Positions 32,761 through 42,863 of a DNA stretch of 64,000 bases are shown here, piece after piece. Where the stretch lies: the NCBI GenBank assembly GCA_021018995.1, contig CM037584.1, forward strand, positions 174,796,317 through 174,860,316, in the 5' to 3' direction. Source of the stretch: Chloranthus sessilifolius. Lineage: Eukaryota; Streptophyta; Magnoliopsida; Chloranthales; Chloranthaceae. The translations under genes were made by a program, and so were the position numbers. The notes below the pieces were generated by a model. It ran no database searches. It worked only from the letters and a program-made list of their open reading frames with translations, and was not told the DNA's origin. Positions within the stretch are counted from its first letter, which is position 1; every line of letters begins with the position of its first letter.

Positions 32761-33732
32761 TTGTAAAATTTTTTATTAAATCCAAATAAACAGCTCTCAC
32801 GTGCATTGCATGTGCAGGGTCCACTAGTATATATATATATATATATATAGAAAAGGTGTCCGTTCCTCCATGGCCGTTCTCCAAGCTTCTACGTGGAGTT
32901 TCACATGGAGCCCAAAATATTATACCCAAAATATTGTTTCGCTGCTACGTGGAGCTCGGGTGCATTGCTTAGATTATCTTTAAAATTTGAAATTTGACAC
33001 CTGAAATTTGACCCGAATATCTCTAGTACACCTAAACTATTGCTCCTGGCAAATTTCATAAGTTTATCAATTAAACTCCTACTGTTAACTCTCGCTAATA
33101 TGCAGACAAAAAACGCTGACAAGAATTGACGGTAGTGTCTAGTTGACGAACATATGGTATCTTTGGGAGCTAATTTTCTATTTGATGAAGTTATGATTTC
33201 TTCGGGTGCTAATTTAAATGACAACTCAAAGTTTTCCGTCGGCATATAAAAGGAGTATACAATAGGATTTTAGTTGATGAAATTATAGAATTTTGGGTGC
33301 TTGTTTGAAAATTTCCCTTTTTTTATGATGATACGACATAGATAGCCCAAATATAGTGCCTGTGCAAACTGCAAACAAGAAGGAGCTCATTCGGCACAAC
33401 ACACCGGGAGAAGACCTGTACAAAGGGCGGGAGCATAGTTACCAAATGCTTTTGAAAAAATCGCATTTTAATCACGATTTTTTGAAAAACCGTTCCTTTT
33501 ATGATTAAAACCTTTTTTTTTAAGCGATTAATTGAAAAAAAATACAGTTTCCTGCGTTTTAAACGCAATTTTTTTTGTGATAAATTCAATAATAAGAAAG
33601 AAAGAAACAAGATTAATCCCTCAATTTCTTTATTTTTTTTTGTTCATAGTTCTTTTTATGCCTTTTTTTTCTCCATTTTACCGATTTTTCCCAAGTGCAC
33701 GACCCATTGTTTAACTTCATCATGACTAATAA
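32761..33732. other. AT-rich non-coding region
   Basis: No gene or complete repeat found. Contains a T/A-rich tract around 33,470-33,670. Confidence 0.45.
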
Positions 33733-33899
33733 GTAGGGCTGTCAACGGGTATTGGTCGGGCCAAAATTTTGGCTGCCCAATGAAAAAATGAAAAAATGTC
33801 ATATGCCCGATCCGATGGGTCAAATTTGTGTCTGAACTGGTAAAAATTCGACCCAGGTGGGTTGAGTATTGCGTGGACTCAACCAGTTGACGGCCCTGA
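33733..33899. mobile_element. hAT-like MITE, about 167 bp
   Basis: Begins TAGGGCTGTCAACGGGT and ends CAGTTGACGGCCCTGA, an imperfect inverted repeat of ~14 bp. GGGCTGTCAA termini are common in plant hAT MITEs. A target duplication was not clear. Confidence 0.6.
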
Positions 33900-33968
33900 T
33901 AGTAACATCATTGATAAATAGGCGCTAGACGTGTTTTGCATTTTAAATAACATAAAATAAAGGGCAGT

Positions 33969-34131
33969 GTTATATGGACAGATTTTATACAGACAAAGTG
34001 TAGGCTGGCTGATGTGGCACAATGCAATTGGCTGTTGGTGTGGTGAAGCTCAATTAAAGCAGGTTTGGTGCGGCTAATTACTTCGGGCCACTCAGCTGCT
34101 TGCACTTTGTCCTCAACAACTCTGTCATCAG
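33969..34131. mobile_element. Foldback MITE (GACAAAGTG type)
   Basis: ACAGACAAAGTGTAGGCTGG on the left pairs with CAGCTGCTTGCACTTTGTC on the right. Related to the shorter copy at 34,833. Confidence 0.55.
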
Positions 34132-34216
34132 TTTATATTTTCCTAAAATAAATATATGCAATACCACTTTGGGAATACCGCACATTGTGTATTTAAAAGG
34201 ACAATGAATTGGCTAT

Positions 34217-34801
34217 TAGGGTTGTGCATTTTTTAGGCCGAATCTATCAAATCGGACCGAATTGGCGGTTTTGGTCCAATTAGGGCTTGGTTTGGCAAAA
34301 AGAAAAATTGAAAGTTTGGTTTGGTTTCGATTCCAAGCCTTCTAAGTTGAAACCAACTAAAGCAAACCGATTATATATATATATATATATATATATAAGA
34401 ACGAGACCACTTTTAATAGTGGGACTAGAGGATTGAAATATGTAGCCGTTTCAAGATAAGGTTTGTGTGGACATATAAGAGGGATACCTTGTACATATTA
34501 TCCTTAAAAAAATTCGGAAATTTAAGGCTCAACAAATTCGAGAATATCTTGGACATATTAAATTTGTGCATAGAAAACGAATTGTGTGCAAGTAATGGTT
34601 CCCTATATTTAATCAATCCGAGCTAAATAGTACTTATAGGAAAACCAAAACCGATTGAACCAAATCGAAACCTAATCGAATTGGGTAGGTTTTGTTCAAC
34701 AGTTGGACGGTTTGGTTTGGTACATTTAGAGACTGATTAGAACCGGTTTGGTTTATGGTTTTGGTTCAAAACCGACCAAACCAAACCGAATACACCCCTA
34801 G
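34217..34801. mobile_element. hAT-like MITE with internal insertion
   Basis: Ends TAGGGTTGTGCAT and GAATACACCCCTA are inverted; inside, many CGGTTTGGTTTGG and GACCAAACCAAACCG phrases form complementary arms, a well-known plant hAT MITE style. A block at about 34,372-34,630, beginning with an (AT)n run, seems inserted in the middle. Confidence 0.62.
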
Positions 34802-34832
34802 TGGTTATATGTGGTCGACACAGTGTTAGAAG

Positions 34833-34933
34833 GAGGACAAATTTTATGTAGACAAAGTGCAGGCGGCTGATGACAGCCAGTCACGTCGCGCTACGTCAGC
34901 CACCTGCACTTTGTCTGTATCAAATTTGTCCCC
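34833..34933. mobile_element. Foldback MITE, about 100 bp
   Basis: ACAAAGTGCAGGCGGCTGA and TCAGCCACCTGCACTTTGT form near-perfect arms, with GGACAAATTTTAT and ATCAAATTTGTCC outside them. Confidence 0.75.
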
Positions 34934-34979
34934 CGTTTATAATTTTCCTATTTTATCTTGTGGTATTAAGAGTTGCATT

Positions 34980-35410
34980 AGTATGTGGAGCAGGGTATGT
35001 TCTTTGGTACTCAGTCATGTGTGTGCCGAATCAGGCATGACAAGTTTCAATTTTGGGCTCATGCAGATAGCTATTCGCGTTTGTCGATGGCCGGATGCGA
35101 TATATTTAGATTTTAAATCTTTCATTGAAAATTAATTCTCACAAGATTAAAATATTACAAACAGATGGTGGTGGTGAATTTGTAAATACTGCCATTAAGC
35201 AGTATTTAGCCTCAAAATGTGTTATTTATCGGATGCCATGCTCGCACACCTCACAACAGAATGGGGTCGCTGAACGCAAGTATCACCACATTGTTGAGAC
35301 TGGTATATATATGTCTCCTATCCTTTAGTGGTCTGTCGATGTGCCTTTGGGAAATTCTCTATGGCCGTTTATACTATTAATCGGCTACCATCTAGTACTT
35401 TTGCTATAGG
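34980..35410 (+). pseudogene. Copia E integrase fragment
   Basis: Readable blocks are IDFKSFIEN, then KILQTDGGGEFVNTAIKQYL with the second catalytic aspartate and PCSHTSQQNGVAERKYHHIV with the catalytic glutamate. The first aspartate block is not seen. Stops follow after YMSPIL. Confidence 0.78.
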
Positions 35411-35594
35411 CAGGGCCAGCCCTAGACATAGGCCAAAGAGGCAGTTCCTTAGGTTCATCAAATTTTACTCTAAATTGTAGCTAAAAAATTAGGGCTCTCA
35501 CCTCCAAAGGTATAACATTGTAACCTAGTTCAATAGTTCAAAGCCCTTTTAAGAACTCACCTCAGGCCCCCAAAAATCTTAGGGCTGGCCCTAG
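35411..35594. mobile_element. MITE in copia E, about 184 bp
   Basis: CAGGGCCAGCCCTAGA and TCTTAGGGCTGGCCCT are inverted at its two ends. CAGGG...termini are typical of hAT MITEs. It breaks the copia sequence; no clean duplication was identified. Confidence 0.65.
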
Positions 35595-35824
35595 CCTACA
35601 TAATACAGTTATTAATTCACCGGGTGGGCACTGAAGTGATTGCCAGTAACACATCAGAGTATTTGGTATGCAAGCCACTGCCATTGGCCAGCATCTCCTT
35701 CCCATCTCTCTCCCCTACACCAGGCCCATACCCTAGCCCTTCTGCATTATCCTCTTGGCCAATTGCACCTCAACCTCAAGAACCTCCAATTGCCTACATG
35801 ACAACCAGTTCCGTCATTGGAACC

Positions 35825-36080
35825 TGAACGATAGTCCCATATCTCTTGGGTTAATGGCCTTGAGCTATATATAAACTTTGTGCAAATCTTACTTTACAAG
35901 CCAATTTTATGAGGTTGAGTTAGGCTCATGGGATTATCACAAGGATGCAGAGAGACACATTATACGTGAGGGGGCGTGAGCGATAGTCCTACATCGCTTG
36001 GGTCAATTGCCTTGGGCCATATATAAACTCGGGGAAAACCTCACCTTACAAGCCAGTTTTGTGAGGTTGAGTTAGGCTCA
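35825..36080 (+). mobile_element. 256 bp miniature LTR element (TRIM-like)
   Basis: Two 104 bp direct repeats, 35,825-35,928 and 35,977-36,080, each TGA...GGCTCA with an internal CTATATATAAACT TATA-like motif. A 48 bp spacer ends in the purine-rich GTGAGGGGGCG before the second repeat. A PBS is only weakly suggested (TGGGATTATCA), and no target duplication was seen. Confidence 0.78.
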
Positions 36081-37009
36081 TGTAATTCTACAAAACCTCC
36101 GGCTCTTTCAAAACCAAAATCCGCACCAATGGACTATTCGTCAACTTAATGTCAGAATTTTTTCCTTCATGGCTATCTCCACGAAGATGTGTATATGCAA
36201 CAGCCGCCAGAATTTCATGATTCTGCACGCCCTTCTCATTTTGGCAAGTTTCGCAAAGCTTTGTAATGCCTCAAGCAGGCTCTGTGTGCTTGGTATCATC
36301 GCCTCAACACTTTTCTTCTCCGTCGATGCCAAAATTTCTTCATTTTACGGTACACTACTCCCTGATCCGACTAGCTATCAACAACTTGTTGGCAACCTCT
36401 AATACTTAACTCTCACGTGCCCAGACATCGGCTTTGTTGTCTATCAAGTTTGTCAATTCACTCATGCCCCTCGCACCATTCACCTTCAGGCTGTTAAACG
36501 ATTCTTTGCTTCCTCAAGGGCACACTTACAAATGAGTTGACCTGGCCTTCTTCAAATCATCTAGCTCTGAGTTCATCGCCTCTTCTGACACTAATTGGGT
36601 AGGTGACCCTGATACTCGGCGTTCCAGCTCTAGCTCATGTGTCTTAGTCTTTTAAGAAGCAACCGCTCGTCTCCTGATCTAGCATTAAGGTTGAGTATCG
36701 CACTCTTTTCAATAGTGCAACTAAGTTTATTTGGCTTCAATTTAGTGTTGGGATCTTCAAATACATCTCAAGCAACCACCATTGGTGTCTACCTTGCAGG
36801 TAATATGATATTTCATGCTTATACGAAGCACATTGAGATTGATTATCAATTTGTATGAGAACGGGCTGCTCGAAGTAACGTCGTGTTCACTATGTCTCTA
36901 ATCCTGATCAACTTGCTGATATTTTTACAGAGGGACTCTCTTCCACTCGATTTTGTGATCTATTTCACAAGCTCAACATTGTGATTGCCCTGATTCGCTT
37001 GGTGGAGAG
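36081..37009 (+). pseudogene. Copia E RT remnant and RNase H
   Basis: Reads TIRQLNVRIF, LHGYLHEDVYMQQPPEF (frameshifted), LKQALCAWYHRLNTFLL, then jumps to TLLPDPTSYQQLVGNL, IHLQAVKRFFASSRAHLQ-like RNase H sequence, SSSSCVLVF, TKFIWLQF, HWCLPCR-region and YTKHIEIDYQFV, ending PDQLADIFTEGLSSTRFCDL. The loss between NTFLL and the LLPDPTSY region removes the catalytic YVDD part. Confidence 0.75.
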
Positions 37010-37280
37010 TGATAACGATCCAGGTGGGATGAATCAACCTTCGAGCGGTAATCACTAATTACCACAGGGATAACCTTCTCATATCTTGTATTTCTTGTGA
37101 GAAATACTATGAATTGTTGTAAAGATAAAGATAACCATCCATATACTAGTTATCTAGTTGCTAACACACGTTAATTGGAATCCTTTTTATTTAAATGATA
37201 CACGACTCCCCGTGAGAGTGGACAAGATCCACTATTCTTATAATAAAAACTCATACATTATAAGAGCGTAGCAAGGTTCA
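37010..37280 (+). repeat. Copia E 3' LTR
   Basis: Starts TGATAACGATCCAGGTGGG after the purine stretch GGTGGAGAG and ends GTAGCAAGGTTCA, 271 bp. Matches, in reverse complement, the copia F LTR at 59,853-60,096. Confidence 0.78.
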
Positions 37281-37672
37281 TTGTCACGACCCGAAATTCT
37301 ACCCTATCTCGAGGGCCTAGAATTTCGAGTTATGACCCACACATATTCCAAATATGCTAAGCGGACATACACATAAAAAAGTTCTCGCGCATATTTGGTT
37401 CCATGAAATCCGTGAATCCAACACATCCGATAAAAGCTGTCATAAATACTGAATAAATATGATAAAATCTAAGAAATCCACAATTATCAAAATAAGAAGT
37501 CGGAGACAAATCCGATAAAAGAAAGCATAAAGTCAAAACCAAAGTATCAAATGAAATGCGATACCGAATCTAAAACTATCAGTAACCGGTGCTCAGATCA
37601 AAGTCAGCACCGAGGTCCTCCTGGTACTGAGCTGCGTTACCCTCCCACGGCTCCTAGGACATCATGACGAGG
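37281..37672 (+). repeat. Ty3/gypsy LTR-like fragment next to the membrane-protein gene
   Basis: Begins TGTCACGACCCGAAATTC, a typical start of long Tekay/Del-type plant gypsy LTRs, directly after the copia E LTR. It runs to the gene's last codons, where homology to the second gene copy stops. Only a partial LTR; no partner was found. Confidence 0.55.
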
Positions 37673-39662
37673 GGGGCCCGGACCACTTGACGACCTTGTC
37701 ACCCAATAGCTCAACTTTTAGAAAAAAATTCATGGCCTTTATTACTCTTTCTTCACGTTCTTCAATGGCATAATTTTCGTGAAACTCCTTAAAAATCGCA
37801 CATGGAAGATCAGCAAGTATCATGCTCAACATGTCTACAAAAGTTACTTCTAGGCATTGGTACAGCTCGTCGATTGATTTATAGCTGCCTTCCATAATGG
37901 AATCACAAACGATCTGACGATGTATTCCACTCAGAATTTGACTCTTATCTCTTACAATCTGGATTATTCCTAGTGTTTGGCCTAGTTCCTCCTCCCCCGG
38001 CGGTTCACTAGCAGCCCTTAATTCATGATTTACTTCTCTTTTCATCCACCAAGTGAAAAGATCCATCCCTGCCCACACTCTTTGAACCCACTCTAATGTC
38101 AATATATCTGCTGCATCTTTGGTGTACTTCATATTCTCTTCTATAAAAATAATGAGTTGGATGGATTCCCTCAAGCAGTTCATCAAATATTCAGCTCGTG
38201 GAGATGATATTACAAAATTGAGAATTGTTAAGAAGACCAGTGTAGCACTCGACACTCTATCTTTATCCTTCCGGAGTTTTTCTTCAATTCTTCCAAGGAG
38301 GGAGTTAGAGCGTTGTTGAGTAAAGGATTCAGACGACAAGAGCTTAGTTAATTCAGTTAAGGCCCTTTTATTAGCTTTTGTGGATCTCTGTGTATCATTT
38401 TCAAGCATTCTCAATTTCCACTCCCTCATCCTTGGGTCATCGTAGAGAGTGATTACTTTGTTTTGCAAACCCTCATTAGGAGCGGAACTCATTTGATTTT
38501 CCTCATCCTCTCTGCATTTTCCCATCATCACCAATGCACATAAGTTCCTCACTTTCAAACAAGAGAGTACAACCAACATGCCCACTATTTCCACCATTTT
38601 ATGGGTTACAAAAAGTAACACCATAACAATAAATCCTAACACGTAAGAAATCATTCTGAGACTCTTACAAGAAAATTCAAAATGTAGCTGCAATAGAAAT
38701 TTCGAAATCATAAATATCACATCTTGATCAAAATCTCGACCTAAAGATGATTTCTGTAGACTACAGAAATTAGAGACGCCCATGTGAGCAACAATGGTGA
38801 ACCATCTAAATAGAACTGTAAAACTACCCATTGCGATACAAAGGATTTGAATCACAAACACCCCCCACACGGACCACTTGTAATCAGAAACCCCATTGCA
38901 GAACGTGATGTCTTTAACAAAGAAAGATCGAATTACAGTTTCGGACGCAATCGCTGCACAAACAACACTTGGAATACCCACAAATATACAGTTCATGGTT
39001 TCACAACAGAACAATTGAGGGCTACAACAGTAACTAAGTTCATAGAGCTTCATTAATTGCTTTCTCATACTCTCTAAACTCCATTCAGTTGGGTAATCCT
39101 CTGCTGCCTCTCTATAATATGAATTGCAGAATTTTTTTGGTAAATAAAGGGTTACAGTAGAAGACCACAAAGCCACAAGCAATACAAACATGCAGACCAT
39201 GAGTATTATATGTTCTGGGATGAAAGTGAAGATCACACCTGTGGCGATTTGTATACGTATATTCACTATAACAGTTATCACCAAAACAGTTAAGGCGGCC
39301 ATGTTAGCCAAGCATTCAGATGTCCTCATAGATCCAAGAGAAGGCATGAAAACTCCCATGGAAATGCAAATAAGGGCACTGCCAGTTATCTTGGAGAGCT
39401 GATCTGCTGCTCTCGGCATCGGGGTGCTAAGATCGACCGGCAGTTTTGCAGCAACTGACACTACAGTCAATGTAAATGAATTTAGAGAGAAGAGCTTACA
39501 GGGTAACCATGGAGTTCTACGACGAAACCCATGGAAGATATCAAAAGAGATGGAGAGGAAACATACCAAAGTGGCCAAAGCTATATAGGTACCAATCATG
39601 GGCATTGGGGAACCATACTTGGCAGTGTCGAGATCTCCATTCACACACACAGCTTTCACCAT
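37662..39662 (-). CDS. Plant-specific multi-pass membrane protein (666 aa), truncated C-terminus
   Basis: Single intact frame without introns, starting MVKAVCVNGDLDTAKYGSPM. About eight hydrophobic segments are visible: residues ~20-45, ~58-78, ~92-110, ~118-140, ~150-175, ~225-248, ~262-285 and ~340-380. A hydrophilic, mostly helical C-terminal part of ~270 residues follows (e.g. EEKLRKDKDRVSSATLVFLT). The layout and phrases such as GSALICISMGVFMPSLGSM resemble an uncharacterised plant family I know only as predicted transmembrane proteins; function unknown, likely in a membrane. The last residues (after LLGDKVVKWSGPP) differ from the second copy at 59,455, which continues ~20 residues further, so this end seems replaced by LTR sequence. 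Copia E points toward it from the 3' side. Confidence 0.82.
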   Translation of the reverse strand: MVKAVCVNGDLDTAKYGSPMPMIGTYIALATLVCFLSISFDIFHGFRRRTPWLPCKLFSLNSFTLTVVSVAAKLPVDLSTPMPRAADQLSKITGSALICISMGVFMPSLGSMRTSECLANMAALTVLVITVIVNIRIQIATGVIFTFIPEHIILMVCMFVLLVALWSSTVTLYLPKKFCNSYYREAAEDYPTEWSLESMRKQLMKLYELSYCCSPQLFCCETMNCIFVGIPSVVCAAIASETVIRSFFVKDITFCNGVSDYKWSVWGVFVIQILCIAMGSFTVLFRWFTIVAHMGVSNFCSLQKSSLGRDFDQDVIFMISKFLLQLHFEFSCKSLRMISYVLGFIVMVLLFVTHKMVEIVGMLVVLSCLKVRNLCALVMMGKCREDEENQMSSAPNEGLQNKVITLYDDPRMREWKLRMLENDTQRSTKANKRALTELTKLLSSESFTQQRSNSLLGRIEEKLRKDKDRVSSATLVFLTILNFVISSPRAEYLMNCLRESIQLIIFIEENMKYTKDAADILTLEWVQRVWAGMDLFTWWMKREVNHELRAASEPPGEEELGQTLGIIQIVRDKSQILSGIHRQIVCDSIMEGSYKSIDELYQCLEVTFVDMLSMILADLPCAIFKEFHENYAIEEREERVIKAMNFFLKVELLGDKVVKWSGPPSS

Positions 39663-39929
39663 GCTGTGCTTCTTATTTAGATTTTTAATAAGGTTATAAA
39701 TTTAGAGGAACTGGGAGTCTGGGAGAAGCTACTGGTTTAGATGGGCAGCCGGCAGGGGAAGAGGTAGATGGATTGGAAGACCTCAAGTGAGAAATGACAT
39801 AAGGAAGTCAACAGTGGTTCTCTTTTTGTCGGAGATAAGTTTCTCTTCTTACGAAAAAGAGTAGTTGGTTCGGGGTTATTTTTTTGGTACCGTTACTAAC
39901 CTCAAAGTGATTGCTTTCTCACCCATCTC
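39663..39929. other. 5' flank of the membrane-protein gene
   Basis: Non-coding upstream sequence for the minus-strand gene. No unambiguous TATA element could be fixed by eye. Confidence 0.35.
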
Positions 39930-40180
39930 TTCCAACCGGAAAGTATTGACTGCCTTTTAATCAATGATGAAGATGATTTTTCATTATCATGTTCCACAAG
40001 ACAGATCTATAGATCATGGAACTTCAATCAGATGGTCAGTTTTCTATTATACATAACACACATCCTAAAAAGCTGAACCTAAAATAATGGGACATATCAT
40101 GCTCAAGCATGATATTAGGATCAGTTTTTGTAATGTATGCCATGTGTAATGAAAAATTGATCGCCTGATGGTAGCCTCAT
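39930..40180. mobile_element. Foldback MITE copy
   Basis: Member of the family at 13,366. Landmarks are GATCATGGAACTTCAATC, CAGATGGTCAGTTTTCTATT with ACACACATCC, and the complementary GTATGCCATGTGTAATGAAA and CGCCTGATGGTA. A hairpin CATGCTCAAGCATG lies at the middle. Confidence 0.6.
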
Positions 40181-40984
40181 GTGCTATAGATTGAAATTTG
40201 CCAACGGGGTCTTAATCTTTTCAGTTTTAGTATTTACAAAAGAGGATTTTACGTTCACAATGAGGGTGTTACAAATGTTAATTGTCTTGAATCAGATGAG
40301 GAGACCTTTTACGTCTTAATCTCTTACCCACTAGATCCTTTTATCATCACTAACCACTAGATCTTTTGATCATCGCCCATCTATTAGACGGTGATGTCAA
40401 TATTCCAAGTGAAACACATCCCCAAAAGTGATAGGAGAATCGTTCTCATGGCACACCTTTGATTGTGGTCAATTTTGAGGACGTTTGCAACGTGGAATCA
40501 ACATCTTGTCATCTCTAAAAGGTGTAACATAATCTCTATATCTATTGTATCGATCCTCATCATCTATCACTAATTTTATAAGAGACCACCCTAATTGCTA
40601 ACATAAAATCTTTCAGTGTATCCGATTAAGAGAAGTTGATTATGATTAATGATGAGTGGACACCCACTCTAAACTAACTCGAGAAAAACCAAAGGTAGCA
40701 CATGATGAATAATATAATAAATATGAATGCACGTGGAGTTCCTCGAAAGGAGGTGGCCGATAGAGTTCCTTGAAAAGTTGTGCCCTAAGGCTGTCAATGG
40801 GTCTGTTCGACGAGATACCTAACCTGTCCGACCCAAATTTTTTTATCGGATCAAGTAAGAGTATGAATAAAAATATATTTGGTATTGAAAACCTCTCTTC
40901 GCACCTACCCATTTTTTGAGGGACCCTACATTTGAAAACCATTGAAACTCATGGAGTATTTGGCTTCCGATGATGGAGATTATT
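40181..40984. other. Intergenic region
   Basis: No gene seen. Contains a partial foldback arm near 40,285-40,320 (CTTGAATCAGATGAGGAGACC) and a hAT MITE-like end AAGGCTGTCAATGGGT at 40,786. Confidence 0.4.
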
Positions 40985-41398
40985 GTTGTGAAATTAATCT
41001 TATTTTACTCGTAAGTGTACGAATCAGATTGCAGTTAATGCGTGCAGAGTACGAGATCGTTTTCACGAAGATTGATAAGAAATTAAAAAATATATATATA
41101 AATTAATCGCAAGAACAACCACAGATCTATCATAGTACCGTCTTAATTTATCAATCTTTGAAGTGTGACGGGAAAGAAATATTACACAATAAAATGTAAT
41201 TAAAATAATAATAAAATGATGAGATTCAAGATGCTAAATCCTTCAATCCTTGGTTCATCATTTACAATCATAGATCCAACTAATCGGATTTCAAAAGATG
41301 CTAAACACATAAACACCAAAATCAATTGATAATTTATGAAAAATAGAACGTTAAAATCGCATAATAAAACGAGACTATTGTTCTTCTAAAATCGTAAA
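40985..41398 (-). repeat. Athila-type LTR fragment, antisense
   Basis: Matches the first ~400 bp (plus-strand view) of the solo LTR at 43,853: shared TTTTACTCG, AAGTG.ACGAATCAG, GTGC.GAGTACGAGATCG and CACGA.GATT in order. Same orientation as the solo LTR, opposite to the adjacent Athila pol. Left edge approximate. Confidence 0.65.
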
Positions 41399-41403
41399 AG
41401 AAA

Positions 41404-41595
41404 TTGGGCACTGAACCGGCACCAAATTTGAAGAATAACATTCCGGTGATTCTAGGAAGACCATTTCTAGCAACCTTCAACGCGCTAATCAATTATCGAA
41501 ACGGGATCATGAATCTGTCATTCAGAAATATAACAGTGAAACTCAGCATCTTTAATATTGCCAAGCAACCCATGGAGGATGACGAACATGCATAA
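41404..41595 (+). pseudogene. Athila H protease C-terminal part
   Basis: Encodes IPVILGRPFLATFNALINYR, then LSFRNITVKLSIFNIAKQP. The ILGRPFL motif is the second conserved block of Athila proteases. The catalytic D-S/T-G part upstream is missing because the element starts here. Confidence 0.78.
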
Positions 41596-42863
41596 GCCTG
41601 CATAATCGACGAGATCGTGGAAGAAATATTTCATGCATCCGAAATTGAAGATTCTTTAGCAGCTTGTCTTGCGCATTTTGGAGAAAATTTTGATGTGGAT
41701 CAAATGATCCAAGAAGTTAATCACATGTTGGATTCCACACCGCTTCTGGGAGAAGAAAAGAAAATAGATTTTGGAGCTCCAATTGAATTAATCATGGAAA
41801 AGCCGAAAGAGGAGGAGAAAGTGTCCTTAGAACTTAACCTCTTCCGAAAAATCTTAAGTATGCCTACCCAGGGGAGAATGAAACTCAACCTGTCATAATA
41901 TCATCAAAATTGGATGCGAATTAGGAAGGCTGACTCATGAATGTGCTCAAAGATCACAAAAGTGCCATCGGATGGTCGATAAAAGATATCAAAGACATTA
42001 GTCCGACGGTGTGTATGCACCGAATCTATTTGGAAGACAATGTTAAGCTTTCTAGGGAACCATAGAGGAGACTGAACCATATAATGCAAGACGTGGTCTG
42101 AAATGAGGTAATAAAACTTTTAGATGTTGGAATCATATACCCCATCTCTGTCAGTAAAATGGTTAGCCCTACACAAGTGGTCCCTAAGAAGTCGGGAGTC
42201 ACAGTGGTGAAGAATGAGGAAAACGAACTAATTCCTACAAAAATTCAAACAGGTTGGAGAGTGTGTATCGATTATCGGAAGTTAAATTTGATGACGAGGA
42301 AAGATCACTTTTCACTTCCGTTTATCGATCAGATGTTAAAAAGATTGGCTGGGCATGATTACTATTACTTCCTCGATGGCTATTCCGGTTATAACCAAAT
42401 AGTCATTGCACCTGAGGATCAAGAGAAAACTACGTTCACATGCCCTTTTGGTACTTTCTCCTACCGACGAATGCTGTTTGGGCTTTGTAATGCACTAGCT
42501 ACATTCCAAAGATGTATGCTGAGTATCTTTTTGGATATGGTCGAACGATTCCTTGAAGTTTTCATGGACGATTTTTCGATCCATGGAAACAGTTTCACTG
42601 ACTGCTTGAATCATTTGTCGCTAGTGCTTGCATGATGCCAGGAGAAGAACCTTATTCTTAACTGGAAAAAATGTCACTTCATGGTTAAAGATGACATTAT
42701 TTTGGAACACATCATATTGTCCCAGGGTATCGAGGTCGATAAGGCTAAAGTTGATTTAATTGTCAATCTCCCACCACCGAGAACAGTTAAGGAAATAAGA
42801 TCTTTTCTGGGACACGTCGATTTTTATCGGCGTTTTATTAAAGATTTCAGCAAGATAGCGTGA
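41596..42863 (+). pseudogene. Athila H protease-RT linker and reverse transcriptase
   Basis: An acidic linker (41,617-41,898) leads to IGWSIKDIKDISPTVCMHRI and the RT: SPTQVVPKKSGVTVVKNEEN, GWRVCIDYRKLNLMTRKDHF, YYFLDGYSGYNQIVIAPEDQ with the first catalytic aspartate, TCPFGTFSYRRMLFGLCNA, FMDDFSIHGNSF with the DD pair, and NLPPPRTVKEIRSFLGHVDF. Frame breaks occur near 41,870, 41,925-42,100 and at TGA 42,633. The catalytic residues remain, but the frame is broken. Confidence 0.87.

Larger units (their letters stand above)
34980..37280 (+). mobile_element. Copia E: internally deleted Ty1/copia element, plus strand
   Basis: Contains part of integrase, a remnant of RT, RNase H and the 3' LTR (37,010-37,280). 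Gag, protease, much of RT and the 5' LTR are missing. A MITE (35,411) and a miniature LTR element (35,825) sit inside. Shares its internal RT deletion with copia F at 59,853. Confidence 0.78.

Noticed and set aside
34980..37280. Calling copia E a full element with its own 5' LTR
   Set aside because: No repeat matching 37,010-37,280 was found upstream, and gag/protease are missing.
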